Assembly (NCBI GenBank): GCA_032690845.1
Contig: CM064426.1
Location: 48,093,417-48,157,416 of the forward strand
Direction: 5' to 3'
DNA: 64,000 nt
DNA from: Eleusine coracana subsp. coracana
Lineage: Eukaryota > Streptophyta > Magnoliopsida > Poales > Poaceae
The notes below the pieces were generated by a model. The model was not told where the DNA came from. It did no database searches and saw only the letters and a program-made list of their open reading frames with translations. Position numbers and translations under genes: made by a program. Each line of letters opens with the position of its first letter. The first letter of the stretch is position 1. This document shows positions 1-11,094 of this stretch, piece after piece.

Positions 1-778
1 AATACTCCAGGAGCTAGTAGCGGTAGGATTCTTGACCAATAGGAATAATGCAATAGAAATCTCTTCAATAGCGTGGTTCCAATGATAAGATACAATAGTA
101 ATTATCAATGATTGCTTGGCACACGAGAAAGATAGTAGATGATGCAAATCAATTGTTCAGAAGTTCTTCCACCCACACACCAGAAGTTGGGCATGAGCAG
201 AAGACAAGGATCACATGATCCGCTGACGCAACCAGGCCTAGAACCTGATCACGTAGCTCCACGATCTCACAAGGATCATCAGCTGCCGTAACCACGGCAG
301 GACGGATGGCGGCGCCACCTCCAGTTCTAATGGAGATATCCTCGATAAAACACACAATAATCCAAAACCTAACCTCGTACACAGCCAACTCCAGGAGACT
401 TATACGCACGCAGGCGTAAGGACTCTCCTAACTCAGACTCACGCCAACATGGTTCTGACTCACCCAAATCAAACTGACCTGGACTCAAGTCTGAATCCAA
501 CATGAATAATAGTAAAATACTATGGTAGCTGTTCTGATGCTACGTGATTAACTTCCCATGGCTTTATTATTCGATCTGAACTATTTCCTTCCGCAGCACA
601 TTAGCTTGCCATCTCAACATACATTGCACCAATGAGAATAAATCATCTTAGCTTAATCTCCTGCTTCCTCTGCATATTTGCTCCAATAAATAATTGCTTG
701 CTTGACTGTGCAATTGAAATATTATCAGAATTTCTCACACAAAATGTTGAATTAAATTGATAGGTCATGGACTCATCA
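1..778 (-). repeat. 3' LTR of element N (truncated by window edge)
   Basis: In minus orientation the LTR starts TGATGAGTCC at 778 and runs left off the window. Position 1 matches 2616 in the 5' LTR, so about 130 bp are missing. Bases 291-295 (accac) are the uninterrupted counterpart of the site where G1 entered the other LTR. Relative to the 5' LTR it lacks a stretch of about 45 bp near 505. Confidence 0.8.
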
Positions 779-2096
779 TTCTCTCCTCCTTTATGCAAAG
801 TCATCCTCGACTTTGATGTAGTCTGTGATAGAGACCGAGCAACGGGAGAAAAAACGCCTCTAATGTCCTTGCAACAATGTCCATTTAATGATAAAGTACC
901 AAACCTGAAAATATTATTTCTCATAGTAGAATCATGTCTCACATTTGTACGAGCACTATCTGAAATAGTTGGAACCTTGAGCACATCCTCCTCCCATTCT
1001 TCACCTAAAGTAGCCCTTAGCTGTAAAGAACGTGCAGCAGCTTGATTCTGAATATCCTTACATGGTACAGTATTAGCTACGGGTTTCTCATTCTCTTCTA
1101 TTGTCATTGTAGAAAGAGTACCAAACTGAAAATCAAAATGCCTTATATAATTATTACCTGCTATTTTCGTATCCATGCAAGAATTTTCGGAAGCACTATA
1201 TGTGTGTATCGGTACACTTTCGTGATAGGGGCATCAACCAATGGATGCTTTATTATCTCAATACTCTCTCCCCCTTGAACCAAAGCCATCCTCGGCTTTG
1301 ATAAAGTTTCTGCAGTACATTTTTTCTTTGTCATAGGAGCAAATATCTCGGATCTAATATCATCTTCTTTCATCAGCTTCAGCAGATGAGGGACTCCTTT
1401 ATGCATGAATGAGTAAGTATTGGAACGGCCTCCATGTGTAGCATCAACATCAAACTGCCATGGTCTTCCAAGTAACAAATGGCATGCACTCATCGGTGCC
1501 ACATCACAATAAACTGAGTCAACATAGATTCCCGCTGAAAATTTTACTCTAGCCCGATGAGTAATTTTCATCGTGCCACTTTGATTTATCCATTGCATGT
1601 AACGAGGTATAGGAAGCCGCCATGTAGACAAAGATAATGCAAGCACGAAATCTGAACTAATAGCATTAGTGAAACTACCACCATCGGTAATTAATTAGCA
1701 AACATTGTCTTGAATATTACATTTTGACAGAAAAATGTTGGAGCGCTGCCCCTTCATGTGAGAAGTAGTTCCATCATATTGCACTTCATGAGAAATTAGA
1801 GATAACCCTATCAAAGCATTATTATCCATATCTTCAGATGTTGGCTTCTCAAGTTCGTTAATATGCTGACCAGATATTAATGAAGATGTCTCAGCACTTG
1901 TAGCAATTATATCATCCTGAACATCCTTATTAGCCAACAAAATTGAACCACAATTGGTAACTTCAATTTTCATTGCTGTAGCACTTACAGATTCAAGAAA
2001 TGAAGGTTCAACCACAACATTGCTTGAATCCTTTGCAAGATCTTCAGAACACAAATCAATATTAGCAGCAACACATTTGTCCTTTCCACTAGACAT
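643..2096 (-). pseudogene. Retropepsin-like remnant protein of element N
   Basis: Three minus-strand frames (2096-1695, 1646-1161, 1176-643) read as one decayed protein. The first part is unrecognised and Ser/Asn-rich. An in-frame TAA then precedes a retropepsin core with Asp-Gly-Gly (catalytic Asp codon at 1683-1685), followed by a block with QWxNxSG, CDVxPM and LLGRPWxFD that closely resembles the protease/linker of G1 and G2. The last frame passes through the polypurine tract and ends inside the 3' LTR at 643. No gag capsid, RT or integrase is present. A protease kept without other enzymes is odd; it may simply be what remained after internal deletion of a CRM-like element. Confidence 0.65.
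779..793 (-). other. Polypurine tract of element N
   Basis: On the minus strand this is taaaggaggagagaa, directly before the LTR start. It is also readable as codons (Gly-Gly-Glu-Asn) of the frame that runs on into the LTR, as in the CRM-like elements G1 and G2. Confidence 0.7.
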
Positions 2097-2464
2097 AACA
2101 GGTGTAAGATATTGTTTGGAGCTGGCACAACATTGAGACTTAATAACTGGTGGATCAAATTTCTGCCGTTATACCTCCTTCATCTCATACCAAGAAGTGC
2201 AATAGTCATCACCCTTCGTACCAAGCTCTACCTTCAATTTCCACAACCACAGCGAAACAACGAAAGAGATGGTTTTGTTTGCCAAATTTACCAACTCGCT
2301 CAATGGCAGTTCGCCAATTCTATAAAACTCCAAAATAGCATCCTCCCACTGAAAGTACTCATATTGGGAAGTGGTTGAATACAGTGTCAGCACAAACTCA
2401 GTATATACATTAAGATCATAGTAATCCATTACAAACAAAAATTAGGAGTGTACTGTGAGAAACC
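2097..2464 (-). other. Leader of element N, no recognised gene
   Basis: This lies between the primer-binding site and the first recognisable coding frame. A minus-strand frame of 89 codons (2438-2169) is open but matches nothing I know and is rich in aromatic residues. No further signal is seen. Confidence 0.4.
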
Positions 2465-2465
2465 C

Positions 2466-2482
2466 AGCTAAACTGATACCAA
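2466..2482 (-). other. Primer-binding site of element N (tRNA-Met type)
   Basis: On the minus strand TGGTATCAG followed by TTTAGCTG lies 1-2 bp after the LTR end (..TTTATCA, edge at 2484). The first nine bases match the usual initiator-Met tRNA primer site; the rest has diverged. It fixes the end of the 5' LTR. Confidence 0.7.
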
Positions 2483-2483
2483 A

Positions 2484-2909
2484 TGATAAAGACACGACGA
2501 CATTGTCCGAGTTTTGTCCCAATCTTTCACGGCACTGCTCAGCAAATTGACACTACTAGTTGACTTAAATGATATGCAGCAGAATACCTCTTGCGATAAT
2601 CAAATGTAATTTAGTAATACTCCCAGAGCTATTAGCAGTAGGATTCTTGACCAATAGGAATAATGCAACAGAAATCTCTTCATAACATGGTTCCAATGAT
2701 AAGATACAGTAGTAATTATCAATGACTGCTTCGCACATGAGAAAGATAGTAGATGATGCAAACCAATTGTTCAGAAGTTCTTCCACCCATACACCAGAAG
2801 TTGGGCACGAGCAGAAGACAAGGATCACATGATCCGCTAACGCACCCGGGCCTAGAACCTGATCACGTAGCTCCACGATCTCACAAGGATCATCAGCTGC
2901 CATAACCAC
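2484..2909 (-). repeat. 5' LTR of element N, 3' portion
   Basis: This is the downstream part of the split 5' LTR of N; 2616-2909 aligns with 1-295. The break at 2909 is the G1 insertion site. The last five bases, accac, are the left copy of the G1 target-site duplication. Confidence 0.8.
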
Positions 2910-3781
2910 TGATGTAAACAAGGGTTCCCGATCTTCTGAAAGGTTCTCGATAAGTTGATTTGGTCGGAGGCGACATACAAATCAATCCGGCTTTAGAAGA
3001 GCACATTCTAAAAACCGCAATCATAGCACAACGTCTCCTCTGGTTATCAACCGTTCTAAAATGATTGACCTCACCGAGAAGGCTAATCCCTGCCTGCGAA
3101 TCAAGAACACAAGCAAAAACAAAGAAGAATGCAACACAATTGCAGATGTATGATTAAACTTACAAAGTTGGGGTCTCACAAACCGATGAACGGTGACACT
3201 GTTTCTGAATAGAATTGATCTAAGAAAAACACAAACCCTCTGGACACGCCCCAAATTGGGCTCAACTAGATACAAAGCCCAAAGGCCAAAACCAGGCCAC
3301 GCAGGACCAAAACAGATTCTTGACCCTCTCTTATTTCGATGATTCCTGATGACTCCGGACGAATTTTGACATGAGACCGGCGGCATTGTAAAGGTCTTCT
3401 TCTTATCTTTCTATGCATATGTGGAACATCCAAATCCGAGTCTGTATGCATCCTGGATATCCATTTTAGTGCAGACTGGTCCTGGGCCCCGAAATAGATT
3501 CAAAGTCGGTTTTGTTTGGTCCTCCACCTTGGCTTCCACATCTTTGCTGGTCCTCCACGTCTCCAAGTCCTTCTTCCATCATCTCCTGGTCCTTTCCATG
3601 GTTCCTAATTATAATATAATCATTAGGTAGAAAACCATTCTCAAAAGTGACATATGGTGAAGAACGTAGGAACGAGCTCACCTCTAAATTTAGTCGTCGT
3701 GCACGAGCTCTAGTCATTGGACCTTGCAAGTCCTGAATTGAAGGAGTGTTGCATGTATCCTTAGGAGTGATGTCCTCATCA
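2910..3781 (-). repeat. 3' LTR of G1 (872 bp, lacks TATA segment)
   Basis: It starts TGATGAGGAC at 3781 (minus) and ends at 2910. Compared with the 923-bp 5' LTR it lacks about 50 bp near 3235, the segment that carries the TATA-like sequence in the other LTR copies. It encodes the last part of the polyprotein (stop at 3466). Confidence 0.85.
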
Positions 3782-6700
3782 TCCTCCCCCTCTTGAAGTG
3801 GAGTCGTCCTCGACTCAAGCTCAACCTCTTCTCCCAAGTATGGTTTCAAATCTGAAATGTTAAAAGTAGGACTAACCCCGAACATGGGAGGCAACTCAAG
3901 TTTGTATGCATTATCATTAATCTTCTCAATTATTTTGAAAGTACCATCAACTCTAGGCATTAATTTAGACTTTCTCAAATCTGGAAATCTATCCTTTCTC
4001 AAGTGTAACCATACTGAATCTCCTACATCAAGTTTTACATCTTTTCTATCTTTACTACAAGCAACTTTATACTTGTCATTCATCTTTTCAATGCTAAGTC
4101 TAGTGGTCTCATGCATTTGCAAAATAAATTTAACATGCTCGTTAGCATCAACATGAACCATACACTACCTTGAAGGGACTTACCTTGGTAGTAGAATGTG
4201 TTGCCCGATTGTATGCAAACTCAACATGAGGCAAATATTCTTCTCATTGCTTCAAATTTCTCTTCATAATAGCTCTCAACATAGTACCCAAAGTGCGGTT
4301 CACCACCTCAGTTTGTCCATCAGTTTGTGGGTGATAAGTTGTAGAAAACAACAACTTTGTACCCAACTTATTCCAAAGCGTGTGCCAAAAGTGACTCAAG
4401 AATTTTGCATCACGATCTAAAACAATAGTAGAAGGCATACCATGCAAACGTAAAATTTATTTGAAAATAGGTCAGCAATGTAACTAGCATCATCAGTCTT
4501 ATGACATGGTATAAAGTGTGCCATCTTAGAAAATCTGTCCACAACAACAAAAATACTATCACTCCCTCTCTTAGTCCTAAGCAGTCCTAAAACAAAGACC
4601 ATAGAAATATCCGCCCAAGGAATAGAAGGAATAGGAAGTGGCATGTATAAACCATATGGATTCAAGCGAGACTTAGCTTTTTGACATGTAGGTGCAGCGA
4701 GCAACTAAGCGCTCAACATCTTTCCTCATCCTTGGCCAAAAGAATTGTGTGGCCAAAATATCCTCCGTCATATTGCCACCAAAATGACCCATCAATCCAC
4801 CTCCATACGCCTCCTGTAACAAGAAAAGACGAACGATACCAACTGGAATGCATAGGCGGTTAGCTCTAAACAAGAATCCATCAGTCAACACAAATTTGTT
4901 CCATGCATGACCTTCTTTATAATGCAGCAATACATCCTTAAAATCAACATCAGCAGCATATTGTTCTTTAATTGCCTCAAGTCCAAAAATTCTACAATCA
5001 AGTTGAGACAATAAAGTATAGAACCTAGATAAAGCATCAGCGATCACATTATCCTTCCCTTTCTTATGTTTAATAATGTAAGGAAAAGACTCAATAAGCT
5101 CAATCCATTTAGCATGTCCACGGTTGAAATTACATTGAGAACGAATATACTTAAGTGATTCTTGATCAGAATGAATAATAAATTCTTTGGGCAACAAATA
5201 ATGATGCCACGTCTCTAAAGAACGTACAGTGCATACAATTCCTTATCATACATGGAGTAATTCAAAATAGGCCCAGTAATTTTCTTACTAAAGTATGCAA
5301 CAGGTTTACTATCTTGCATCAAAACACCACCAATGCCTATACCACTAGCATCACATTTAAACTCAAAAATCTTATCAAAATTAGGTAATTGTAGCAATGG
5401 TGCATGTGTAAGTTTGTCCTTCAAAGCATTAAAAGACTCATGATGTACCTTACCCTAATGGAAATCAACGCCCTTCTTTGTCAACTCATGCAAAAGTGCA
5501 GCAATGGTGCTGAAATCTTTGACAAAGCGGCGGTAGAAACCTACAAGACCAAGAAAACTCGTCACATGTGTGATTGTTTTTGGTATAGGCCAGCTCTTTA
5601 TGGCTTCAATATTCGCCTCATCCACCTCAATTCCCTGTGGAGCCACAAAATAGCCAAGAAAAGAGACTCGATCCGTGCAAAAGGTGCACTTCTCCAGCTT
5701 ACCAAATAAACGTGCATCTCGTAAAGCATCAAAAACAGCATGCAAATAGTTCATATGTTCATCTATTGATTTGTTATAATTTAAGATATCATCAAAGTAA
5801 ACTATCAAAACTTTTCCAATGAAAGCTCTTAAAACCTCATTCATCAAGTGCATGAAAGTACTAGGTGCATTAGTTAAACCAAAAGGCATTAATAACCACT
5901 CATATAACCCGAATTTGATTTTGAAAGCTGTTTTCCATTCATCTCCAAATTTCTTTCTAATTTGATGGTACCCACTACGCAAATCAATTTTAGTAAAAAT
6001 TATAGCACCACATAACTCATCAAGCATGTCGTCTAGCCTAGGAATAGGATGACAATACCTAATAGTAATATTATTAATTGCTCTACAATCTACACACATA
6101 TGCAAAGTACCATCTTTCTTAGGAACCAAAATTACAGGAAAAGCACAAGGACTAAGTGATTGACGAACATACCCACGATCCAAAAGGTCTTGAACTTGTC
6201 ATTCTATCTCCTTAGTCTCCTTAGGGTTGGTCCTATAAGCAGCACGGTTTGGCAAAGTAGCACCCGGAATCAAATTAATTTGATGCTCAATCCCTCTCAA
6301 AGGTGGCAATCCCGGGGGTATCTCAGCTGGAAAAACATCCTCATACTCCCGCAAAAGGTTAGTGACAGCAGGAGGCAAAGCACTAGAAGCAATATCATCA
6401 AGCGAAAACAAAGCTTGTTTGCATATCAAAGCATAGCAAATATCATCATTATCAGAAATTTCAGCAAGCTCATATTTTGTTGCAAGACATGAAGGACCTT
6501 GTAATTCAATTCCAGCACCCTTAGAACTTGAAGAATCATTAACATTACTAGGTGTAAAATCAGAATTAACAGGTTGTTGAATTTCAGCACCTTTATTTTT
6601 CAAACTAGCAGCTCTTTTCTAAATCAGCATGTACAATTTCAGCAGGGGTCATTAGTAACAAAGTAATTTTAGTTCCTTTATGCATAAAAGTGTACTTATT

Positions 6701-8470
6701 ACTTCTAACATGGTGTACAACATCATTATCAAATTCCCAAGGTCTACCCAAGAAAAGTGAATATGCTTGCATGGGTACGACATCACAATCAACATAATCC
6801 ACATAAGAACCAATGGAAAAATGAACTCTGCAAGTTTGTATTACCTTAGCTTTTCTAGAGTCGTTTAACCACTGAATGTAGTACGGATGTGGAGGTGGGC
6901 GTGTGGTCAAAGCAAGCTTGTTGACAACATCAGAACTCACCAAGTTATTGCAGCAGCCTCTATCAATGATGACACGTGCTCGGTGGTTCTTGATGACGAA
7001 GAAAATCTGGAACAAGTTGTGGCGCTGCATCATCTCGGGCTGATGAACTTGTGTGCTAAGGACACGCTGAACAATAATGTTCATATATCCCGTGGTGTCT
7101 CCACCTCCAAGGATGAGGTCACTGCTGGTGGTAGCGACGTCCTCCTCATCCTCCACATCAGAGGTGCTCATATAACTGCCGTCGTCTGTCGCCACATATG
7201 CCCGCCTACTTGGACAATCTTTCTGCACATGACCAAGTCCATGGTAGCGGTGGCATTGAATCCCTGTAGTGCGCCCCGTCAAAGCAACAAAGGAGGCACT
7301 ACTAGCATGTACCTGCACAGAATTTTTACCTCAGCACGAAGAAGGTGCAGGGGCTGATCTTGGTGCTACAGAAACAAGACTGGTTCTATTGCCAGTTGCT
7401 GGTGGGGGCGGCCGAAAAGATGGCTTGGGAAGCCCCGAAGTCCCCGTCGGCCGTGGAGAGTAGAAGTTCTTGGACTTGCTATACTCCTCAAAAGCCTGAA
7501 AAAATCCCTGCGATTCTTTCTCAGCAAGCATAGCATACTGGAAACGCTGGTTGAGGGTATAATATTTCTTTAAAATCAAGGATGTCCATAATTTCTTTTC
7601 TCAAACTAGAATAAAAGCGGTAACTCTGATCCTCTACTTTTTCAACTACAGTACAACGAATTAAACCATTCTAAAGCTCACTAAGGTACTCCTGAATGGT
7701 TTTATCTCCTTGTTCTAAACGCTGAAGTTTATTACAAATCTCTCTATAAAAAGAAGGAGGAACAAAACAATCACGCATTGCTACTTTATGTTCTTCCCAG
7801 GTAGTAGGCAAATCAGTTTCAGTAGCTAGACCACTCCACCAAACAATAGCAAAGTCCTTAAACTCACTAGTGGCTTGTCTAACTCTATGTTGTTCAGGAA
7901 CAAGGTGGGCATTAAATTTTGTTCTACAGTCATCTCCCAATCAAGATAAACATCACCATCATACTGATCGGAAAACGAAGGAATTGAAAACTTAATTTTA
8001 GCATATGGGTCATCTGGAGCATAGTTTCTGTGTGGACAACGATTGTAGTTATGGAAACCACCCATACCTTGAGTACTATGTTGCAAATGATGTCGTAATC
8101 TTGCGGTCCTTGTAGCTGACCTATCCACGGTGCCATCAGCCTTATACACCATGTCTTCATCATGGTCGTCTTCAACATCGTTGTTGTTGTTATTGTTGTT
8201 CGTATCGTTGGCCTTGGGAGCGGTCTCCAACACGACAACATGATCGGTTAACTTAGAGACCCGCTTCTCTAACCGCTCGATGCTTTCTCCAATGTGAAGC
8301 TTCCTGACCGCATCAGTAACGGCTCTAGTGATCGTCTCTACCAAATCACTCTGAGCAGCCTGCAAAGCCTTCTGGAGCTGCTCTTGGCTCACGCACTCAG
8401 CAAATTGTGAGGGTGAAGCCACCTCTCCATCGTCACTTCCTGCTATCACAAACACCAAAACAGGAAACAA
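3466..8470 (-). pseudogene. G1 gag-pol polyprotein, CRM-like, heavily decayed
   Basis: Domains in order on the minus strand: gag amino part with a poly-Asn stretch (8470-7826), capsid (7940-7671), linker (7579-7331), zinc knuckle and protease (7318-6605), linker (6603-6199), RT with YFDD (6183-5455), RNase H (5424-5215), end of RNase H and integrase zinc region (5197-4673), integrase core (4704-4244), and C-terminal region running into the LTR (4161-3466). Damage includes frameshifts at each join, a knuckle with the second Cys changed to Tyr, a protease Asp-Arg-Gly where G2 has Asp-Gly-Gly, and the first integrase Asp (G2: SMDF) replaced by Val. A TGA near 6184-6186 is shared with G2. It cannot make a working polyprotein. 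Confidence 0.9.
3782..3796 (-). other. Polypurine tract of G1, inside the coding frame
   Basis: On the minus strand a run of A/G (caagagggggagga) lies immediately before the LTR start and is translated as part of the polyprotein. Confidence 0.75.
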
Positions 8471-9624
8471 ACAGTAAAGGTTATCCCTACAAAACAGCTA
8501 AGCAGTGGTGCCTCTCAACACAACAAAAGGAAACTCCTTACGAAGCTCTTATAAAGTTCTGAAAAGGATACCAGGGAGATGTGTTCCACGATTGCATGGG
8601 TCATAAAATAACCTATGTGCTGTCCAAAAGAAATATGTAGAGCTAAGAAGGCCAAATATATATATATATATGTGAATGGCACACAAATCTAAAACAGATA
8701 GTAAACCTGAATAAGTGCCCAAGTAACTTGTCCCTAGTTGTTGGTCTAAGTATGTCCTAGAACAGTAGTGATAGCAAAGTAGAAACAAGGAGACAAAGGC
8801 ACACAGGCGATAACAGGAGGCTAAGTACAAAACAGTGAAATCCAGAAATTTTAGGGGGGTAGATGTAGCACTAGTAGAAATCCCAAATTTCTTTTTTTTA
8901 TTTTATTTTTTTGATATTTTTCTCCAACTCACTAACAATGGGGGAGAATTCATAGAAAATTTCAGCTCAAACAGAGGTAGGATGTGGCCTACAGAAAATC
9001 TTGAAGTTTCATAAAACGTCGGGTTTCAACTTGAATCAATTTTTTCTTTATCTTCCCGTTTTTTTTTGAATTTTTTAACGAGGGCACACAGGGCATAGCC
9101 GAGTGTGGGTATGCTCAACTTTGAGTCAAGAATCTCCCGTAAAAATTTCAGCCAAAACAGACAACCAAGCAAAAAGTTATGCCCATTTTACCGAAGGGGA
9201 GTCGGAGTCGGTTTTCAAGAAAACCGAGTCGGGTTTGGAATTAGGTAGGATTTTTTTTTGGGCGGCATGGATGCACAGGAAAGTAAAATTTGTGGGGATC
9301 GGTCCGAGGTGCTGATGGTGGGTTTAGGGGTGGGATTAGGGTGGGTGTGTCGATCAATCAACCCTAGCACACAAAGCCGACAAAACAGAGGGTGGTGAAG
9401 GGGCTGACGGCTAGGGTTGCAAGGAAAACACTACTGATGACTAAAACACGAACTAAGCAAACTAGGGTGCAAGCTCAACACTACGGACTCTGAAATTGAA
9501 ATATGCAAAGGTTAAACACGTGGTTATGGGCGGGGGAAAAATAATTTTGGCTTTTCTGTGGACGATAGGATGAACACAAAAGAAAATTAATTAAGGTTAG
9601 TGCGAATCTGACGGTGCACCTGAA
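8471..9624 (-). other. Untranslated leader of G1
   Basis: About 1.15 kb between primer-binding site and gag, matching the leader of G2 (29983-31145). It holds homopolymer T/A runs near 8888-8915 and 9060-9070 and a short (ta)n run near 8657-8671. No gene is seen. Confidence 0.7.
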
Positions 9625-9637
9625 GATCTGATTACCA
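9625..9637 (-). other. Primer-binding site of G1
   Basis: On the minus strand TGGTAATCAGATC lies 2 bp from the LTR end. It resembles the tRNA-Met site TGGTATCAGAGC but has one extra A; the same extra A is in G2. Confidence 0.65.
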
Positions 9638-9639
9638 CT

Positions 9640-10562
9640 AGATGTAAACAAGGGTTCCTGATCTTCTGAAAGGTTCTGGATAAGTTGATTTGGTCGGAGG
9701 CGACACACAAATCGATCCGGCTTCAGAACAGCATGTTCTAAAATCCGCAATCGCAGCACGATGTCTCCTCTGGTTATCAACCATCCTAAAATGATAGACC
9801 TTGCCAATAAGGCTAATCCCTGCCTGCGAATCAAGAACACAAGCAAGAACAAAGAAGAATGCAACACAATTGTAGATGTATGATTAAACTCACAAAGTTG
9901 GGGTCTCACAAACCGATGGACAGCTACACTTTTTATGAACAGAATTGATGTAAGCAAAACCCAAACCCTAATATTGCGGCAGCAGCTGTATATGAAGACC
10001 CTAGGATGGTGCAAGATCCTCTGGACACGCCCCTAACTGGGCTCAACTAGATACAAAGCCCAATGGCTAAAAACAGGCGACACAGCACCAAAACAGATTC
10101 TAGACCCTCTATTGTTTCAACGATTCGTGATGACTCCGGATTAATTTTGACATGATAATGGAGGTATTGGAAATGTCTTCTTCTTATCTTTTCGTGCATA
10201 TGTGGAACATCCAAATCCGAGTCCGTATGCGTCTTGGGCATCCGTTTTAGTGCAGACTGGTCTTGGGCCCCGAAACAGACTCAAAGTCGGTTTTTTTTGG
10301 GCCTCCACCTTGGCTTCCACGTCCTTGCTGGTCCTCCACGTCTCCAAGTCCTTCACCCATCATCTCCTGGTCCTCTCCATGGTTCCTAATTATAATATAA
10401 TCATTAGGTAGCAAACCATTCTCAAAAGTGACATACGGTGAAGAACGTAGGAACGAGCTCACCTCTAAATTTAGTCGTTGTGCACGAGCTCTAGTCATTG
10501 GACCTTGCAAGTCCAGAATTGGAGGAGTGTTGCATGTATCCTTAGGAGTGATGTCCTCATCA
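9640..10562 (-). repeat. 5' LTR of G1 (923 bp)
   Basis: It starts TGATGAGGAC at 10562 (minus) and ends at 9640, where the terminal CA has become CT. Length equals that of both G2 LTRs. The segment missing from the 3' LTR, with the decayed TATA-like motif, is near 9985-10020. Confidence 0.85.
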
Positions 10563-11094
10563 TCCATGACAGGACGGATGGCGGCGCCACCCCTAGATCT
10601 AATGGAGATATCCTCGATAAAACACACGATAATCCAAAACCTAACCTCGTACACAGCCAATTCCTAGCGACTTATACGCACGCAAGCGTAGGGACTCTCC
10701 TAACTCAGACTCACGCCAACATGGTTCTGACTCACCCAAATCAATCCGACCTGGACTCAAGTCTAACTCCAACATGAATAATACAAACTAACTTACGTAC
10801 ATGACTAGACTCATATGCAAACAAATAATAAAATACTACGGTAGCTGTTCTAATTCTACGTGATTAACTTCCCATGGCTTTATTATTCGATCTGAACTAT
10901 TTCCTTCCGCAGCACATTAGCTTGGTATCTCGATATACAAGGCACCAATGAGAATAAATCTTTTTAGCTTAATCTCTTGCTTCCTCTACATTTTTGCTCC
11001 AATAAATAATTGCTTGCTTGACTGTGCAATTGAAATATTATCAGAATTTCCCACACAAAAAGTTGAATTAAATTGATAAGTCATGGACTCATCA
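10563..11094 (-). repeat. 5' LTR of element N, 5' portion
   Basis: This aligns with 291-778 and begins (minus) at 11094 with the same TGATGAGTCC start as the 3' LTR. The first five bases (tccat) are the decayed right copy of the G1 duplication. Immediately to the right, copia A1 begins with tctcc, expected to be one copy of the N target-site duplication. Confidence 0.8.

Larger units (their letters stand above)
1..2909 (-). mobile_element. Non-autonomous CRM-like LTR element N, left part
   Basis: This is the left part of a small LTR element read on the minus strand; its other part is 10563-11094, on the far side of inserted element G1. Bases 1-778 are repeated (diverged, with indels) by 2616-2909 plus 10563-11094, giving two LTRs around an internal region of only about 1.7 kb. 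The internal region has a primer-binding site, a retropepsin-like domain and a polypurine tract, but no recognisable capsid, reverse transcriptase or integrase. The 3' LTR continues about 130 bp beyond the left edge. I infer a non-autonomous element mobilised by a CRM-type partner; the analogy with non-autonomous centromeric elements of rice is from memory. Confidence 0.75.
2910..10562 (-). mobile_element. CRM-like Ty3/gypsy element G1, full length but old
   Basis: Complete LTR retrotransposon on the minus strand: 5' LTR 9640-10562, leader, gag-pol 8470-3466 (broken in many places), 3' LTR 2910-3781. It sits in the 5' LTR of N; flanks are accac (2905-2909) and tccat (10563-10567), a plausible decayed 5-bp duplication of the accac still intact at 291-295. 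LTRs differ by roughly 10% by eye over the first 320 bp, so it is much older than G2, its relative on the plus strand. The CRM assignment rests on RT/integrase resemblance and on the polyprotein entering the LTR. Confidence 0.85.
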
